Source: Diplolepis rosae (lineage: Eukaryota; Arthropoda; Insecta; Hymenoptera; Diplolepididae). Taken from it: a stretch of DNA of 64,000 nucleotides. Where the stretch lies: contig JAPYXD010000403.1 in assembly GCA_030998225.1 (NCBI GenBank), forward strand, positions 2,542,001 to 2,606,000. Direction: 5' to 3'. Shown here in pieces: positions 1-11,511 of this stretch (its first letter is position 1; each line of letters begins with the position of its first letter). The notes beneath the pieces were generated by a model. That model was not told the origin of the DNA, did no database searches, and was given only the letters and a program-made list of their open reading frames with translations. A program made the translations under genes and the position numbers.

Positions 1-499
1 AAATTGCAATTGTAAAATTCAAAAACTCTAATTTAAGGATAGCTGAGCGCGCAATTCGCTAATCGCTTTTTAATATAACCTTCCACGAAAGTGAAAAGCT
101 ATATCCTTAAAAAAATTTTTGATTAGAGTAATCGAAACTTCAGATACAAAATTTATTAAATTAATTCTTAATCTGCTTCTGAAATTCTAGTTTTTTTGTC
201 AAATAGAGAAAAAATAAAAGTTGAAAACAGTAAAATGTAAGCACTTCGAGGTTTGCCACACCCAAATTATGGTGACCGTTCAACGAATCCAAAGTGGACT
301 TATGTTTTCGTGTGCTCTATTTTTTCTCTTTAAACTTGAATTTAATCTTAGTTAACAAATGATGAATTCTTGCAGTACCAGATTAGACAAGGATGACTCA
401 AGCACAAGCCCTGAATAATCTGTGTACTCGCAGAAATTCAAAAATAAAAATAAAAATGTCGTGTTATAATAAGTGTTTAAAAAAAAAAATGAATAAATA

Positions 500-715
500 A
501 ATTTGCCACAAAAAAAAAATTTATTTAAAATTTGCAAAAAAATTTTAATTAAATATTACATACGAAAAAATTTGTTTAAAATTTATGAAAAAATCTATTT
601 AAAATTTTCGGAAAAGATTTAATCAAAATTTACAAAAAAGTTTTATTTAAAATTTGCGAACAATTTTAATTGAAATTTTGAAAAAAGATTTTATTTAGTT
701 CCTTTCTATTCATTT
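500..715. repeat. Degenerate AT-rich tandem repeat
   Basis: A run of about six imperfect units of roughly 33 bp, each built on a core like TTTATTTAAAATTTGC followed by A-runs. There is no coding signal. The first 500 bases of the window also show no recognisable gene. Confidence 0.45.
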
Positions 716-2280
716 ATTTTTGTTTTTTTAAATTTCAATTTTTTAGCACTAAACACTTTTTCCACTTGAAATATAAGTCGTATTGTGTACAGTTTCCTTA
801 ATATCTAATTAGAGGGGGAATTTTCATTTCTTCATATAATAAAATTATTATTTTATCTTATTCTGAAAAAAAAAAATTTCACTTGAAAAAAGCACTGAAT
901 TTAATTTAATATTCAATTAATTCTTATTGCCTTATTCTTTGTATTGTTGGCTTATAGTTTCCCGGGCCGATCCACCAAAAATAATAATAGGGGTTTGTAA
1001 CGTCTTGGTTACCCACCTTTTATTATATTATTTATTTTTTCCTCGTTTTTTGTTCGGAAAAGAAACCTGGAAAGATATCTTAACCGAAACAAGGGTTGAG
1101 GATAGCCAACAATAAAACTCAAGATTATTACAATTATTAACCCTTTTATTTAAATATTTTGAATACAAATGTGATAGAAATTCCCCTTGAAAATTCCTCC
1201 TGGGAAGCAGCTTGAAAATGAAAGTGGAGAATTTATAGATATATTCAAGTTAAATTAGGGACTTAATAAAAATTTGGTACTGACAGCAAATGCTTTATGT
1301 TAGTGATTCGAGTCCACTAAATCCTTATGTCCCCTGGGTACTATGATGAGGATAATTTATGTAGATCCAATATTTAAAGTCCTCAACAGCACTGATAATC
1401 CAATTGATATTCACAATGACGAACGAACTGATAAACCGATGGAAATGAGTGACGATTGAATTTGCTTTCTAAGAAAAGTATCGAGTACCGAACTTGAAGT
1501 CACTTTTTCGAGAGTCACTTTTCTGAGAGAATTCCGGGGTTGTTACTTTTCTGAGAAGAGATGCGATTCTGAAGATGGTCCGACGATCACTGGAGATTTG
1601 CGGATTTGCAGGTGCTTTTATAGACTGTTTGTTCGGTTGATATCCGCCATTTTTCGATCGATACTGACATGACATTTGCAAGATGTTCCCTAAAAGCTTT
1701 TCTTCCAGCCAGATGAGACCATAATTGTTTCTACGAAGATTCCAACATTTTCTTCAATTTGTATCCATAGCGACAAGATTCTAATTTTAGTCCCACTCAG
1801 TAACAGGTCTTCTAAATTTTCCCGCGTGTTCTTCTAGCCTCCCTATTTTTCTTAGGTGAATGGACTATGCAGGAAGTGGAGGGTTAATGGTTCGTGTACA
1901 TAACTCATTATAACGCATTCCGATGGGGTTCCCCAATGAATACAATTTCGTTATCTCTAGACATTTAGGGTTTTTGACAATCGATATATAGAGATACCTG
2001 TTGCTTTTACATGTTTAATATTTTCAAATTATTAATTTTACACATATTGTTTTGTAAATAAATATTGATAGTCACGGGACGTGACAATACGAAGCAGATT
2101 TTCTCTAAAATAATCCTACGTTAACCTTTTAGCTGCGGGGAAATTTCAGTACAAATCGACCTCTTATAAAATGCAAAATTTATACATAAAATCACTGGAT
2201 ATCCCAGATAGAGTCCCCGATCTGACTCCTGGTCGATATATCGACCAGCCCCGGAGGCAACGTAAAGTGCAATGTAAAAA
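716..2280. other. No gene recognised; one LTR-like interval
   Basis: Only short open frames without family features are seen. The interval 996-2086 starts TGTAACGTC and ends GACGTGACA, which resembles LTR ends. The bases just to its left (958-977) resemble a tRNA 3' end with CCA. No retroelement ORF accompanies it, so this is not called an element. Confidence 0.3.
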
Positions 2281-2289
2281 ATTTGTCTC

Positions 2290-2640
2290 ATTTTTCATGA
2301 AGGTTTGAGAGGGTATTTTTATGTAATTTCACGCGCTGAATATGAGAAAAATAGTATAAAAATCCCCACAGACGCCGTTGACCTTGAAAATCGCCAATTG
2401 AAGGTCAAATTTTATTTCTAATTTTAGCCAAGTCTTTAGAAGGTTTTCGTATGTAGTTTGATGCCTTGAATACGTAAAAAATAGTAAAAGAAATTCGCGC
2501 AGACACCCTTGAGCTTGAAAATCTTTATTTCTAGGTCAAATTTCATTTCTAGTATAAGCCGAGTTTTGAGAAGGTTTTCGGAAGTATATTGATGCGCTGA
2601 ATACGTAAAAAACATTTAATAAATTCCGCAGGCACTCTTG
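2290..2640 (+). repeat. Tandem repeat of about 130 bp, two and a half units
   Basis: The units carry the recognisable pieces GAAGGTTTTCG, GCGCTGAATACGTAAAAAA, CTTGAAAAT and AGGTCAAATTT in the same order with a spacing near 130 bp. An inverted array of the same family lies at 3245-3600. Confidence 0.55.
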
Positions 2641-3244
2641 TTATGTGGCGAAAAGGTAATCCCCTTGAGGTGCTTGATTTGTGTGTGTCCCCTTGCCTCT
2701 CAGGTCAAAATGACTGACTTTACGGTAATTTCTCTTTCGTGTGGTTCTCTTCAAAGCATGGTGCTACGCATAGAGAAGTATCACAACTGTGGCATATGTA
2801 TGTATATGTATAGTGAAGAAAAATGACAATAGTAAAAATTATATACATAATGTGAAAATCCTGGAGAATAATAAATTATGAATGTAAAGTAGCAATCTGC
2901 AACATATTATAAATTTATAGAAGTGAATGAGGAAAAAGTTCCTTCCTCTACAGAAAAAAAACCGAGTGCTAATCCTCTTGTAGATACTAACAATAAATCA
3001 ATTTTTTGAAATTCAAGTATTTTTGGAGATGAGATGAGTTTCTGCGATGTGTGATGATATTTGTTTCGCACTCAGCGCACCAACAACAAAGATGTACCAA
3101 CTCCCAGACCGAAATAGCAAAAAAAAAATTTCGCGTTCACGTCGTTGATCTTAGATCATGCTGAGAATGAATGCCGCAGTATTTTATGTAACCTTCAGAT
3201 GTGAGGTTGTAGCTCACTGCGTTTATGCTGGAAACTAAAATTTC

Positions 3245-3600
3245 ACCTCGAAATGGACATTTTCAAGGTCAAAGATGCTTTGAGAATTTTTTTTACTGTT
3301 TTTCCCATTTTTAGCGCATCAATGACGCTGAAAAGCCATCTCAAACTTTCCCTTATGCAAAAAATGAAATGTGACCTTTACTATAGATTTTCAAGGTCAA
3401 GGATACTTCAGTGATTTTTTTCAGTATTTCTTCGTATTTAGTCCACCTAATTACGTAGGAAAACACTCTGAAATCCTCGCTTCTACTAGGAATGAAATTT
3501 GACCTTGAAAACCCGATTTTCAAGGTCAAAAATGTTTCGAGGGATTTTAAAACTATTTTTTACGTATTGAAAGCGTCAAATTCAGTTCGGTAAAAACTAC
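3245..3600 (-). repeat. Inverted copy of the 130-bp repeat array
   Basis: The reverse complement of this stretch has the same ordered pieces as 2290-2640 (GACCTTGAAAATC, AGGTCAAATTTCATT, a TACGTAAAAAA-like piece). The two arrays face each other across about 600 bp (2640-3245) that contains no recognised gene. Confidence 0.5.
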
Positions 3601-5090
3601 AAAGCACATACCTAAAACCACGCTTGCCGGTTCTAGCCTGTTCTAGCCCTATTGCTACAGAGTTTATCTTTCGTAGAAATTGCGTGTGACAAAGAGTGAA
3701 AAAGTTTTTGAAGCTTTCCTAAGCCCATGAACCAAGTTACACGGGTACGTGTAGTATTATAAAATACTTCGAAAAAACCTTTAAAAAATACCAATTATTG
3801 CTTGAATATGTATAGGTATAAGATTTTGTCTTCATTCTCCCATGATCTAATGCAACAAGGTTTCTTTTGTACTAAGTGAAGTTCAGAAAATTAACATTTG
3901 TTCTTTGGTATAAATTAAGGAGGGGGAATTTTTGGTTCAAATAATGAGGGAAAAATAGAAATTTGTGATAGATTATCTTTGACCGTAAGACCAAAATAAT
4001 TTATCAAAAATTTCTGTTATTATTAATATAGTTACTAGCATAATTATATTATTTGATAATTAGTTGCTGTTGTTATAATCAGCAGTTCCAGGACTCGTTT
4101 GATGCAGTTCTCCATCCCTTCCTATCCTGAGCGAGTCTTTTCATACTGTGTAAATGATGTATACATTCTAAATGATTTATCACTCAAGGCCATGCTTTAC
4201 TTATCCGATCCCTACCTTACCGAAACTTTTTGTTCGCCCTTTGCATTTCCACATTAATTAAGATATTGTGTTAAAAATTTAAGTTAAAGTTTCCAACGTT
4301 GTATCAATACTGGTAACCGACATATTTTCAACGCTGGCTGTCAACATTTCTAAAATACTGGTTACATACTTTTATCATTAAATCTATGTTTTACGGTTGA
4401 AGACATTTATTAAAGAAGACTACACTCTGAAAACAGACTATTGACTCTCAAATGATTCCCTTCACTATTAAAGGATTTTCTATTCAAAATTGGTATGAAA
4501 GGGAATCCTTTAGCAGTTGAACGATTATCGTTTCAAATGCTAACCTTTTACTGTCCAAGTATTTCCTTTGGTCTTGAAATGAAATACTTTCTCGTACAAA
4601 AAAAAATAATTTCGAGGATAAAAGAAAACAAATTGTACGATATAACCTATCTAATATAAATATTAGAAATGTACACAAGCACAACTTTGACAAATGCCAA
4701 TATTAAATCGGTTATCATCAATACTACTATAACAGTAAAACGATTCTGTTGACAGATAAAAGAAATCTGCTTAATCTCAATGGATGCACTCTGAAAGGAA
4801 CCTAACTTCACTATCAATAGACTTTTTTTAGAGTGTACCAGTGTCGAATCAACTTTGTACAAACACTGGTATTTTACAGTGTTAATTATCAGAGTGGATT
4901 AGACACTGGATAGACCTTGTACATCCACTGTCAGTAAATTACTTCTTCCACAGTCGGAAGAAGGTTAGGCCAATTGTTTCCCGACCTTGTACCAACGTTG
5001 GTAATCAACAGTCGATCTCCTACATCGGACCATCATTTAACCGATCGTCACAGTCGGCAGAGTGTCATTATTTCTTCTTGGGTATGGTTC
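3601..5090. other. No gene recognised
   Basis: AT-rich sequence with recurrent short words such as ACACTGGTA and CAGTCGG around 4300-5050, suggestive of decayed repeats. No open frame with family features is seen on either strand. Confidence 0.4.
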
Positions 5091-5099
5091 CTAATATAG

Positions 5100-5967
5100 T
5101 CTCCCATATTGTTTTGAGTTTGGTTTTGGTTAAGAAACAGAGAACTGCATTTCCTCGGCAAAAGATGGTTGCTCACGTCGGCGATGGTTTGCCATTACCT
5201 TATGCTGATCGCTATGATGTAACTAGCCATTAAACAGTTTGGAATCATTTAAAAAAGGCTGGATATACAAAAAAAACTCGATATTTGGGTGCCACATGAA
5301 TTGACTGCACGAAATTTGATTAACCGTATCGAAATCTGTGATACGTTGTTAAAACGCAATGAAATGGAGCCATTTCTTAAGAGATTAATAACGGGCGATA
5401 AAAATGGATAAAATACGAGAACGTCAAACGCAAACGATCGTGGTCGAAGCGTGGTGAAGTAACACAAACGACTGCAAAGCCCGGATTGACGGCCAGTAAG
5501 GTGATTCTGAGTGTATGGTGGGATCGGAAGGGAATTGTCTACTATGCAATAGAACCTGGTCAAATGGTTGATTTGGTACTTTATTGTCAACAATTGACCA
5601 GATTACAGGAAGTTATTCAAAAGACGCACCCGGAATTGGTCAATAGAAAGGGCGTTGTGTTCCACCACGACAATGCCAGGCCACACACATCTTTGATGAC
5701 TCGCCAAAAATTGACTGAACTTTTGATTGCGAAGTTTTGATGCATCCACCGTATAGCCCGGACCTTGCACCGTCTGACTATCATTTGTTTCAGTCTTTGC
5801 AAAACTTCCTTGATGGAAAAAAATTGGCCAACAAAAGAGCAGCCGAAAACCATATTGCCAAGTTTTTCGCCACTAAACCACAAAAGTTCTATACCGATAG
5901 AATTATAAATCTACCCGAAAAATGGCAAGAGGTCAAGGATAATAATGGAACATATGTACTTATATAA
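5100..5967 (+). pseudogene. Mariner-type transposase, degraded
   Basis: This is a remnant of a Tc1/mariner transposase, the enzyme that cuts and inserts the element. From about 5225 the frame shows a mariner catalytic-core arrangement: a PHELT piece, then ITGD carrying the first catalytic Asp (near 5394), HHDNARPH with the second Asp (near 5670) and SPDLAPSDYHLF with the third Asp (near 5775). The N-terminal DNA-binding part before 5140 is rearranged or missing. A stop interrupts the frame near 5412, and the frame shifts between about 5720 and 5740, just before the third catalytic Asp. The 3' end may lie near 6047 at TTTTTAGACAACCCAATA; no matching 5' inverted repeat is evident. Dead as an enzyme; the family assignment is firm. 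Confidence 0.85.
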
Positions 5968-6200
5968 CATCGATTTTCAATAAAGAAAAATTTCATTCAA
6001 ACATTAAGAAAAAATTGGAAAATACTTTTTAGACAACCCAATATTTGGGAAGTCTGGCTTGTAGTTGGTGTGTGTCCCTGAAAAACTCTTCTTTTTTTCA
6101 ACTGTTTTAAGAGTATGTATATTGTCTAATGCATATTAGCCGACGCGATAAAAACACTTTGAAATTGAGAAACACCGTATCAACCGACTAATTTTTTTTT

Positions 6201-6652
6201 AGATTCAAATTATATTTGAGTTTCAACTATGGGATAACCTTCTACATGGTGTAATGTACTATCCCTGGAGTGTCAAAACTTGATGATCAGCTTCATACTC
6301 CCAGCGTATAAGTATAACAATCCTGGAGTGTAAACCTGAGTATTCCAGGAACATTAGCTAGATTATTTCGGGGTGTAAGTTCGAGCATCGTACAGTGTCT
6401 ATTGGAAGAACCAAAAATATTCAAGTCGAATGTATAAGATTGTTAGAGCTACCATGTTCATATAATCAGATGGACCGTCTATAATAGTCAAAATGATTCT
6501 TTCAACTCGCAAATTTTTTTTATTATTCACATTCCAGGATTCTCATACACTCTGGGAAAGTCAAGCTGAACATCTAGTTTTTACACTTCACAGATAGTAC
6601 TTTACATCATGTAGAATGTTATCCCATAGTTAAAACTCCAATATAATCAGTT
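6201..6652. mobile_element. Palindromic small inverted-repeat element
   Basis: The left arm (about 6201-6345) and the reverse complement of the right arm (about 6530-6652) match over roughly 120-140 bp. Shared blocks include CAACTATGGGATAACCTTCT with its inverted counterpart AGAATGTTATCCCATAG. About 180 bp separate the arms and there is no coding capacity. This is the layout of a miniature inverted-repeat or foldback element. Exact ends and target duplication were not resolved. Confidence 0.65.
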
Positions 6653-6659
6653 TGACACT

Positions 6660-7393
6660 CCAGATGTTCAAGTTGACAGTTCATTTTTTTCGTGCATGTA
6701 ATCTGTGCATTATCAAAAAACTAACATCTAAGTACAATTTTTTGACAACACTGTCTGGGCGAAGAAAATCTATTATAGTTTTTTAATAACTTATGGAATA
6801 AATGTATAGATATATAATTAGAAATACCGACATTACATTAATTTTCGAGCATGTGACTAAATTATTTCAATTTTTAAAATCTTACAGATCAATACGAAAT
6901 GGGGGTTTGATTAGGCTCAACAAATGTAAATAGAAACACAATTTCTTATTCTTACCCATATACATATATCACAAGGCCTGATAAATAATATATTCTTACT
7001 CAATATAGCTTAGAAAATAAAAAATCTAACTCGATCAAGCTATCTTTTTACAATCTTAAAATTTATTAAGTAATGTTTAACGTCCAAGTGTTTGATAATA
7101 ATTTCGAAGAACGAAACGGGTACAATTCAGACATTTAATCAATAGATGTTAAAATTTTTCCAACTTAAAATTTATTATACTGCACTCTTCGTGACAATAT
7201 AAATTTTCTTTGAGTGTTCGTACCGGAGAACTGGTCAATGATTTGAAAATTTTGACTGCTCTACGAAAATCGTTTTGGAAGTTTTCTCAACTTCATAAGC
7301 AAAGATGTGTTTCTAAAATGCTACTGTCCTAAAAGCATTACATTAAAACAAGATGTTATTGTCATTTGAAAAAATTAAAATTTTTAAAATTAT
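6660..7393. other. No gene recognised
   Basis: AT-rich sequence with only short, unremarkable open frames, ending where the truncated left LTR of element G0 begins. Confidence 0.4.
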
Positions 7394-8545
7394 TAAGAAA
7401 AGCTAATAGAAAAATACATATATGAGAGGACGAGTGTTTGACTGCCGGAATGCGTGAGAATGTAAGCGGAATGCGTGGAGCGGAGATGGATGTGTGAAGA
7501 AAAAGTGGCTGCTGGCCTATTGGTTGGTGATTCTGGAATGAAATATAATGAAAGGTTACGTTCGTTATTGTTTGCGCTGCAACATATAACTTGTCCGGAA
7601 CACGGGCTTCCGGGAAGCGATCATAACTGCCCCTGTCCCTCTCCTTCCAGTACTTATGGTTCGCGGCCTGCCCTCAGGTCCCCGGCCATGGCGGTATCCA
7701 GGGGGCCGGGGTTCCGGGCATGTCAGTCGGTCGGTCGGTCGGTCGGTTATTAAAAGGAGGGGGGAGGAGGTGGTGTGGCGTGATTGGTTAAGCGCGGTGT
7801 CGGTTTCGGCGTGCGTTCGGTCAGGTTCGATCGTCTTTCTAGTCGGTCAAACATGCGTAAAGTTCGGGTCAAGTGCGGGTCAAGTTCGCATTAAAATGTG
7901 CGGGTCAAGTTCGGGTCTTGTTCGCGTTAGAATGTGCGGGTCAAGTTCGGAAAGAGTGCGGGTTAAGTTCGCGTTAAAATGTTCGGGTCGAGCGCGGGTC
8001 ATGTTCGCGTTAAAATGTGCGGGTCAAGTTCGGGACAATGTTCGTGTTAAAACGTAGGTCAAGTCCGTACTCTTAGTTGGGTCAAATCCCGCATTCGCGG
8101 AGTGACGTCCTCACCCAGAGATCCCATGTCATCACCCATGTCCGGCCGGGGTTTGCCACATCCTGGTGAAGCCTGAGAAGCACCTAGTCAGGGGCACCTG
8201 AAGCTAGGCGCCGGTTCGCACAGAGAGCTGGCCATGGGAGCGCCCATTCGTCAGCGCTCCGTCCGGCTCCACCTGGAAGTCGGAGGGTGCTGGAGATACC
8301 TTCCTGTGGGAGTACCCACGAGGAAAGGCATCTCCTGGCCGTCCGCCCAGTACGACGCTACGGTGTGACCCGGCTCGCCGCCCCGGGAAAACTGCCCTTT
8401 CTCGAGTCTCCGGTCTTCCCTTTACACCTGTCCGCGCGTGGTGGGGGAAGGCGGAGAGTAGTGAGGGACGCTACTGCGCGCGCTAGTCGCTATGCTGGTG
8501 CGGGAGATCGTGACTGAAGTGTACTGCCGAGTACAGTCCGTCACA
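7394..8545 (-). repeat. G0 3' LTR, truncated at its outer end
   Basis: In element orientation it starts TGTGACGGACTG directly after the polypurine tract and runs to 7394, where it is cut before the terminal TGTTACA seen in the other LTR. It is much more GC-rich than its surroundings. It contains a tandem array at 7838-8062 and a stretch of GGTC repeats near 7726-7748. Confidence 0.65.
7838..8062 (-). repeat. GC-rich minisatellite inside the G0 LTR
   Basis: About five imperfect units built on GTGCGGGTCAAGTTCG and TTCGCGTTAAAATG (plus-strand reading). It lies in the U3 part of the LTR, where tandem repeats often act as enhancers. That role is inference. Confidence 0.6.
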
Positions 8546-9611
8546 TCCTCCCCTCACTTCGGAGAGCGAAATTTCGCCGGATCGAAATCTCGCTCTTTAC
8601 AAATGTTTCGCACTTAAAGATAAAAAATAATAACTTACAAACGCCGTGAGTGGTGAAGCTGCGCAGAGTACCGCTGGTCGTCAGGCGCAGCGCATACCTC
8701 TTTCCATCGATGGTGACCCGGTGCCTCGTTGCACCGACCGGGATCATCACATTGGGGCCCGCGGGGATGACGGTCGGTAGCCTGTTCGCCGCTGAAGTTC
8801 CCTCGTTGGGCGGCGCTGCTGGCGTAGGTGGCCCTGTCGGTGTGGCGACCCTGCTGGTAGGGACGAGAAGAGTCCTGCTGGTAGGGGCGATAAGAGCCCC
8901 GCTGGCAAGGGCGAGAAGAGTCCTGCCGATATTGGCGAAAAAAGCCCTACCAGTAAGTCTGGCTCTGCTGGTACAGGCGAGAAGAGCCCTGGCTGGTATT
9001 GGCGGCCCTTCTGGTCTGGGCGGCCCGAATGGTAGTGGCTGACCTTCTGGCCTGGGCGGTTCAGCTTGTTTGGGCGGCCCAGCTGGTAGTGGTAGCCCTT
9101 CTGGTTGTGGTGGCTCTTCTGTTCTGGGTGGCCTGGCTGGTGGTGGTGGCCCTTCTGTTCTGGGCGGCGGTGGGCCACCCAGCGTGATTGGCCGATGGGC
9201 CGTAATAAGGCTCAAATACCTTACGCGGGTTGCCGGGTCCTGGATTGTTTCGACTCGCTGCACTCTGGGTCCGATGTCGTGGAAGCGTCGGAATCCTTCT
9301 TTCTCAAGCTCTGCCTCCAAAGCCCGCAATTCCTCCCAGTAATCCGCACTGGCGGAGCGATGCACATTGTACGACGTCATGACGATGAATGACCTGTCCC
9401 ACCCGCCTGACTCCTCGATGTCGACTGGTGTGAGGGGTGTAATGTGATAGGGGTGCTCTCTAGGGCTGTTTCCCCTCGTTGCAAAGCCTTGCCCATGGTT
9501 TACACTTCCCTCCTTTACTGTGTAAGTGCCTTTAGACCATATTGACGGGTTCGTGGTGCGGTTTTCGTTGTAGGGGAGGACGCTCTCAGTGGTATCTGAG
9601 CAGCGCCTCAC
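8541..9611 (-). CDS. G0 3' ORF, proline-rich protein of unknown function
   Basis: An open frame of 356 codons lies between the protease remnant and the 3' LTR, the place where retroviruses carry env. Nothing resembling a signal peptide, fusion motif or membrane anchor is seen. The first half has a charged helical stretch (around WEELRALEAELEKEGFRRF, near residues 92-110). The middle is a run of PP-rich repeats (residues about 145-210) and the last third is Ala/Pro-rich. A second frame across the same repeats (8747-9178) is also open, as expected of low-complexity GC-rich DNA. The stop codon falls inside the LTR start. The listed start is the first codon of the open frame and may not be the native one. 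Function unknown. Confidence 0.5.
   Translation of the reverse strand: MRRCSDTTESVLPYNENRTTNPSIWSKGTYTVKEGSVNHGQGFATRGNSPREHPYHITPLTPVDIEESGGWDRSFIVMTSYNVHRSASADYWEELRALEAELEKEGFRRFHDIGPRVQRVETIQDPATRVRYLSLITAHRPITLGGPPPPRTEGPPPPARPPRTEEPPQPEGLPLPAGPPKQAEPPRPEGQPLPFGPPRPEGPPIPARALLACTSRARLTGRAFFANIGRTLLALASGALIAPTSRTLLVPTSRVATPTGPPTPAAPPNEGTSAANRLPTVIPAGPNVMIPVGATRHRVTIDGKRYALRLTTSGTLRSFTTHGVCKLLFFIFKCETFVKSEISIRRNFALRSEGRM
8546..8560 (-). promoter_or_regulatory. G0 polypurine tract
   Basis: On the minus strand the sequence is GAAGTGAGGGGAGGA immediately followed by the LTR start TGTGA. This is the expected plus-strand priming site next to a 3' LTR. Confidence 0.65.
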
Positions 9612-9639
9612 CCTCGGGTCCCGGCCATGGCGGTATCCA

Positions 9640-10179
9640 GGGGGCCGAGTTCAAGTTGGCGGTCCAAATCTTTCTCGGCCTGGGCCTCCTCTTTTTTTTT
9701 CGTTTTTCCATTTTAACTGGTCCCTCGATGGCGCAGGCACGTCTCGGGTCCTGGTTGCCCTTCTACGCGATCTCGATTCCATTGAGGGATATCTGGAGGT
9801 TAAGTCGGGATAGTATATCCATTCCGAGCAGGACACCTGGACTCAGGCTGGGTAATTCCATGAATTCCGCCTAGATTCTCTGGTTAGCTGCGGTAATTGT
9901 CCCAGTAATCTTTCCTCCTAGGTCGACGATTGTCGCATCCGTCATGACAGCCGTTTCGCCACTGTCGGCTACCTTCCAATCTTTTTGTCGGCATTGTTGT
10001 GCATTTTTCTGGCCGAGGTAGGACCGGACGGGCCCCGGATCAATAAGAGCGGTTGTCCATTGGCGCCCTATCTTTACTTTGATGAAGGGCCTTGGGTCGG
10101 TACTGCTGGTTTCTCGGACCAGGCTGCAGGTCTGGTCGGCCCGGTCCGCCTGTCCTTTCCCGACTTTGGGCACTGGCAC
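9640..10179 (-). pseudogene. G0 retroelement aspartic protease
   Basis: This is the protease that would process the polyprotein. It overlaps the end of gag at 10074-10179 in another frame, the usual gag-pro frameshift arrangement. The active-site loop reads ALIDPG near residue 50, with Pro in place of the usual Thr or Ser. An in-frame TAG occurs at 9871-9873. The same frame then continues to a second protease hallmark, LLGMDIL, near 9800, so the stop is a lesion. Downstream, where reverse transcriptase should begin, the sequence instead becomes Lys/Arg/Glu-rich and ends near 9640. Clearly non-functional. Confidence 0.7.
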
Positions 10180-11297
10180 TCTCGGGTCAGGATATCCTCC
10201 TTACCGCACCAAGAGCAAAACCGTTTGGGTGGGTTGCGGCAGTTGAAACGGTTGTGTCCCCGCTGTCCAGACTTCCAGCAGCATTCCTCCCTTACGAATG
10301 CTGCTTGCAGGGGGTGTGCTGGTCTGCTGAATTTGCCCCCGGTTTTGGTCTCAGTCGGGCCTTCTCGGGGTAGTTGTGCCTGGACCTCCTGGATCTCCTG
10401 GACTCGTTGAATAAGTTCTTCCGGGGTTGCGGCCTCTCTTGGCCGTATGAGTAATCGCAGCCCTGGCTTCATATTGTGGTATTGGGTTTCCATGATACTT
10501 TCATGGTTAAAGCCCCCACGTCGTCGCATAAGGGTCAGTAGCGACGTGGTGTAGCTGCGTATTGACTCTTTGGACCCCTGTCGTCGCGCGCTGATTTGTT
10601 GGTCCAGGTGCCTCCTTTTTTCAGGCGATAGTTAGAAATCTCTAAGGCCCTGTTCTAACTCTTCCCAGGTGGTTATGGAGGACGGGCGGTTTCGGTACTA
10701 CAACTGCGCGTCTCCTCGCAGGTGTTCGGGAAAACCCCGCAGTAGTTGCTCATCAGACATCTGGTAGACCTTCTGTAATTCGCGCACCCGCTCCAGGAAT
10801 TCGAAGACGCCTCTGCCATCGAAATGGCAGCTCCATTTCCTCATTTGATCGAGAGTATGGCCTGTCGATTGCCTGTTCTGAGGCAGAGGCATATCATCAT
10901 GTGCCATTGCTTGGCAGCTTGTGCTTGACGGGTGGTTGGCATAGCGTCCAGGAGGTGGTATGTACTGCTTAGGGGTGGAGCCCATAGGAGAATCCCGAGG
11001 TTGCTCCTCTTCTGGGTTGAGGGCAATCACCTCTCTTCGTGTGGATAAGGCCACTAGGATCTCTTTTAAACCGTTTAATTCGACTTCCATCTGTTCCAGA
11101 TCGTTGGTACGGTCAGGATCCTCTTTATAGTCTGGAGAGTTTCGAAGTTTCTCGGTAAATATGTCTGAATGCTGGCAGGCGAAGGACACTAGTCGCTGTC
11201 TCAGCACCGCCAGGGAACCGCTAGTATCTATACCGTATTTTTCAAGCTCCAGGATGAGCTAATCCTCTGTTAGACGATATACCCATGAGACCGCCAT
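10074..11297 (-). pseudogene. G0 gag (capsid and nucleocapsid), with stops
   Basis: A gag-like coding region in one frame from an ATG at 11297 to 10074. The N-terminus has a short SAP-like pattern (LEKYGIDTSG, near 11235) followed by a linker. A capsid-like stretch lies around 10800-10700 and two nucleocapsid zinc knuckles near 10270-10190. In knuckle one the second Cys is Ser (CWKS). In knuckle two the His is Ile. In-frame stops are visible at 11259-11261, 10698-10700 and near 10633, so no full protein could be made. The knuckles and downstream protease make the gag call firm. Confidence 0.75.
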
Positions 11298-11493
11298 GAT
11301 TTTGTGGTTTTAATTCAGGTACTGGTAGTTTCTTTCTTCGAAGCGTAAAAAGTCGGTGTGTTCTCAGGGCTTAGCGGTAGTCAAAGGCGCTTTATTGCTA
11401 CGAAGTGATCGCTGCGGTATCAGACGATAGTCTGACTCTCACGGCCGAACGCTCACTTTATATAGGCCTGTGCCCCCACTTTCTTTCTGTCAG

Positions 11494-11511
11494 GTCCCTG
11501 TTCGGGCGCCA
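11494..11511 (-). promoter_or_regulatory. G0 primer binding site, tRNA-Lys (UUU) type
   Basis: The minus strand reads TGGCGCCCGAACAGGGAC directly after the LTR end (GATGTTACA). From established knowledge this 18-mer is complementary to the 3' end of tRNA-Lys3. It fixes the element's orientation and the LTR boundary. Confidence 0.85.

Noticed and set aside
958..977. A tRNA gene
   Set aside because: Only a 3'-end-like 20-mer is present. No anticodon or D arm precedes it.
8650..9874. Several plus-strand open frames (Gly/Ala/Trp-rich products)
   Set aside because: They are antisense shadows of the GC-rich minus-strand 3' ORF and protease region of G0. The products are low-complexity and lack domains.
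11455..11466. TATA-like TATATAAA on the minus strand near the G0 leader
   Set aside because: It lies downstream of the primer site, inside the leader, so it is not the LTR promoter. No evidence of an internal promoter.
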